Shown one piece after another: positions 13,378 through 14,219 of a stretch of 14,219 bases of DNA. The stretch's first letter is position 1. The number at the start of each line of letters is the position of its first letter. The notes below the pieces were generated by a model that made no database searches, was not told where the DNA came from, and was given only the letters and a program-made list of their open reading frames with translations. Source of the stretch: CAYJWL01 sp964373855 (GTDB lineage Bacteria > Patescibacteriota > Andersenbacteria > UBA10190); the NCBI GenBank assembly GCA_964373855.1, contig CAYJWL010000023.1, positions 1 to 14,219 of the forward strand, in the 5' to 3' direction. Both the position numbers and the translations under genes were made by a program.

Positions 13378-14219
13378 TTAGGATGCAAGCAATATGCTGC
13401 GTTTGTACTCCTCGAGATTCTCTAGAGCCGCGCCTGCCCCCTTCACCACGCATACCAGCGGGTCATCAGCCACATAGCACGGCACGGCGGTCGCNNNNNN
13501 NNNNCGTCTGCCGCCAGCTCCGGCGGAGTCTCCTGTAATACGTCCTTAATTCCCTGCAGCACTTCCCCCAATTGATCCCGCAAGGCTTCTGTTATTTCAT
13601 GTGCGCTGATGAGCGTTTCTTTAGGCAGGCCGGTTGTCAGATCTCTGCCGCGGATGCTCATTTGGCGCGGCTGGGCTTCCATCACCGCCGATCCGATATG
13701 TATTTTGATAAATTCGGCAGTGGGCTCGCCGATGGCAAGGTTATATCTTTTGCGGACGTGTTCAATGATGGCCTGATCGAAGACATTGCCGCCCACGCGA
13801 GCGGAATGAGCCGTGACAATTCCGCCTAAGGAAATCACCGCCACTTCGGTTGTGCCCCCGCCAATATCAACAATCATATGGCCGCTGCTTTCTCCGATCG
13901 GTATCGAAGCGCCGATCGCAGCGGCGACGGGCTCCTTGATAAGATAGGCCGCTTTAGCACCGGCGGAAATCGTGGCATCAACCACTGCCCGGCGCTCTGT
14001 GCTGGTGATTCCGGCGGGAACCGAAACCAAAACTTCCGGCCGCAGAAACCGAACCGAAGCACCGATTTTTTTTAGAAGATAGCGGAGCATGGCTTCTGTG
14101 ACACGGTAATCAGCAATAACGCCATCCTTGAGCGGCCGGTGGGCGATTATCGTCTCCGGCGTGCGGCCAATCATGTCTTTGGCATCCTTGCCGATTGCCA
14201 GCACCGCGTTATAGATCGG
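13378..14219 (-). CDS. mreB: Second MreB paralog, 5' end off the window and interrupted by an assembly gap
   Basis: Actin-like cell-shape ATPase. The frame runs in from the window edge (PIYNAVLAIGKDAKDMIGRTP) through the catalytic region LIKEPVAAAIGA, phosphate-2 motif DIGGGTTEVAVISLGGIV and RGRDLTTGLPKE to ETPPELAAD, where ten N begin (13495-13504). After the N run the true C-terminus continues in another frame, ATAVPCYVADDPLVCVVKG and on to LLAS, stop TAA at 13378-13380. Compared with the other MreB here, about 24 residues holding the adenosine-binding LAGGGALL are missing. Reading straight through the N run gives a false C-terminus ending at 13443. The catalytic glutamate is kept (LIKEP), but the preceding E is K. 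The gene is likely intact in the organism. The phosphate-1 motif lies beyond the window. Confidence 0.92.
13495..13504. other. Run of 10 N: assembly gap inside mreB2
   Basis: Ten unknown bases join two pieces of mreB2. Aligning both sides to the mreB at 682-1740 puts the residues before the gap (ELAAD) and after it (ATAVPCYVADDPL) about 24 codons apart. To keep the frame the true gap must be 2 more than a multiple of 3, so about 71 nt, not 10. The N run is thus a fixed-length placeholder. Confidence 0.9.

Noticed and set aside
1..14219. CRISPR arrays, insertion sequences, phage genes or defence systems
   Set aside because: No spaced direct repeats, transposase, integrase or known defence gene is seen; every sizeable gene belongs to a housekeeping family.
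1..14219. UGA recoding (as in Gracilibacteria)
   Set aside because: TGA ends rseP, holB and secA at the expected family lengths, and no in-frame TGA occurs inside the conserved genes.

Overview
All genes in this 14.2-kb window lie on the minus strand, so transcription runs from high to low coordinates. The content is bacterial housekeeping: cell shape, protein secretion, translation, replication and envelope proteolysis. I infer a member of the Candidate Phyla Radiation / Patescibacteria (Parcubacteria-like). The grounds are the compact layout, a short prolyl-tRNA synthetase without the usual insertion domain, the short tail-to-head set frr-rseP-proS, and the lack of ordinary Shine-Dalgarno sequences before several genes. 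TGA and TAG both act as normal stops (TGA ends rseP, holB and secA; TAG ends frr and proS), so there is no recoding of the kind known in Gracilibacteria. GC content looks to be about half or slightly above by eye; it was not computed. The lineage is inference from gene content only.

Layout in the direction of transcription: a second mreB (mreB2, cut by the right edge and broken by a 10-N assembly gap); a family-4 glycosyltransferase; hpf (ribosome hibernation factor); secA with a likely promoter directly before its start; a 231-nt spacer with a terminator-like hairpin; an endonuclease IV-like TIM-barrel gene; a 219-nt spacer filled by a long, highly structured inverted repeat; then the tight cluster secD-secF-holB-frr (3-nt gaps and an 11-nt overlap); a 112-nt spacer; rseP-proS; mreB1; and mreC, cut by the left edge.

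Functionally, SecA powers the SecYEG channel and SecDF pulls substrates out on the far side of the membrane; RseP is an intramembrane site-2 protease. MreB and MreC organise cell-wall synthesis along the cell length. HPF, RRF and ProRS serve translation, and HolB (delta prime) serves the replicative clamp loader.

The protein genes are ordinary. The least explained DNA is the spacer in front of secD (7777-7995). It can fold into a rod of about 175 nt with at least seven helices, and next to it lie short A/T-rich segments that can pair in mutually exclusive ways around the secD start codon and the candidate secD promoter. I know no RNA family that matches it.
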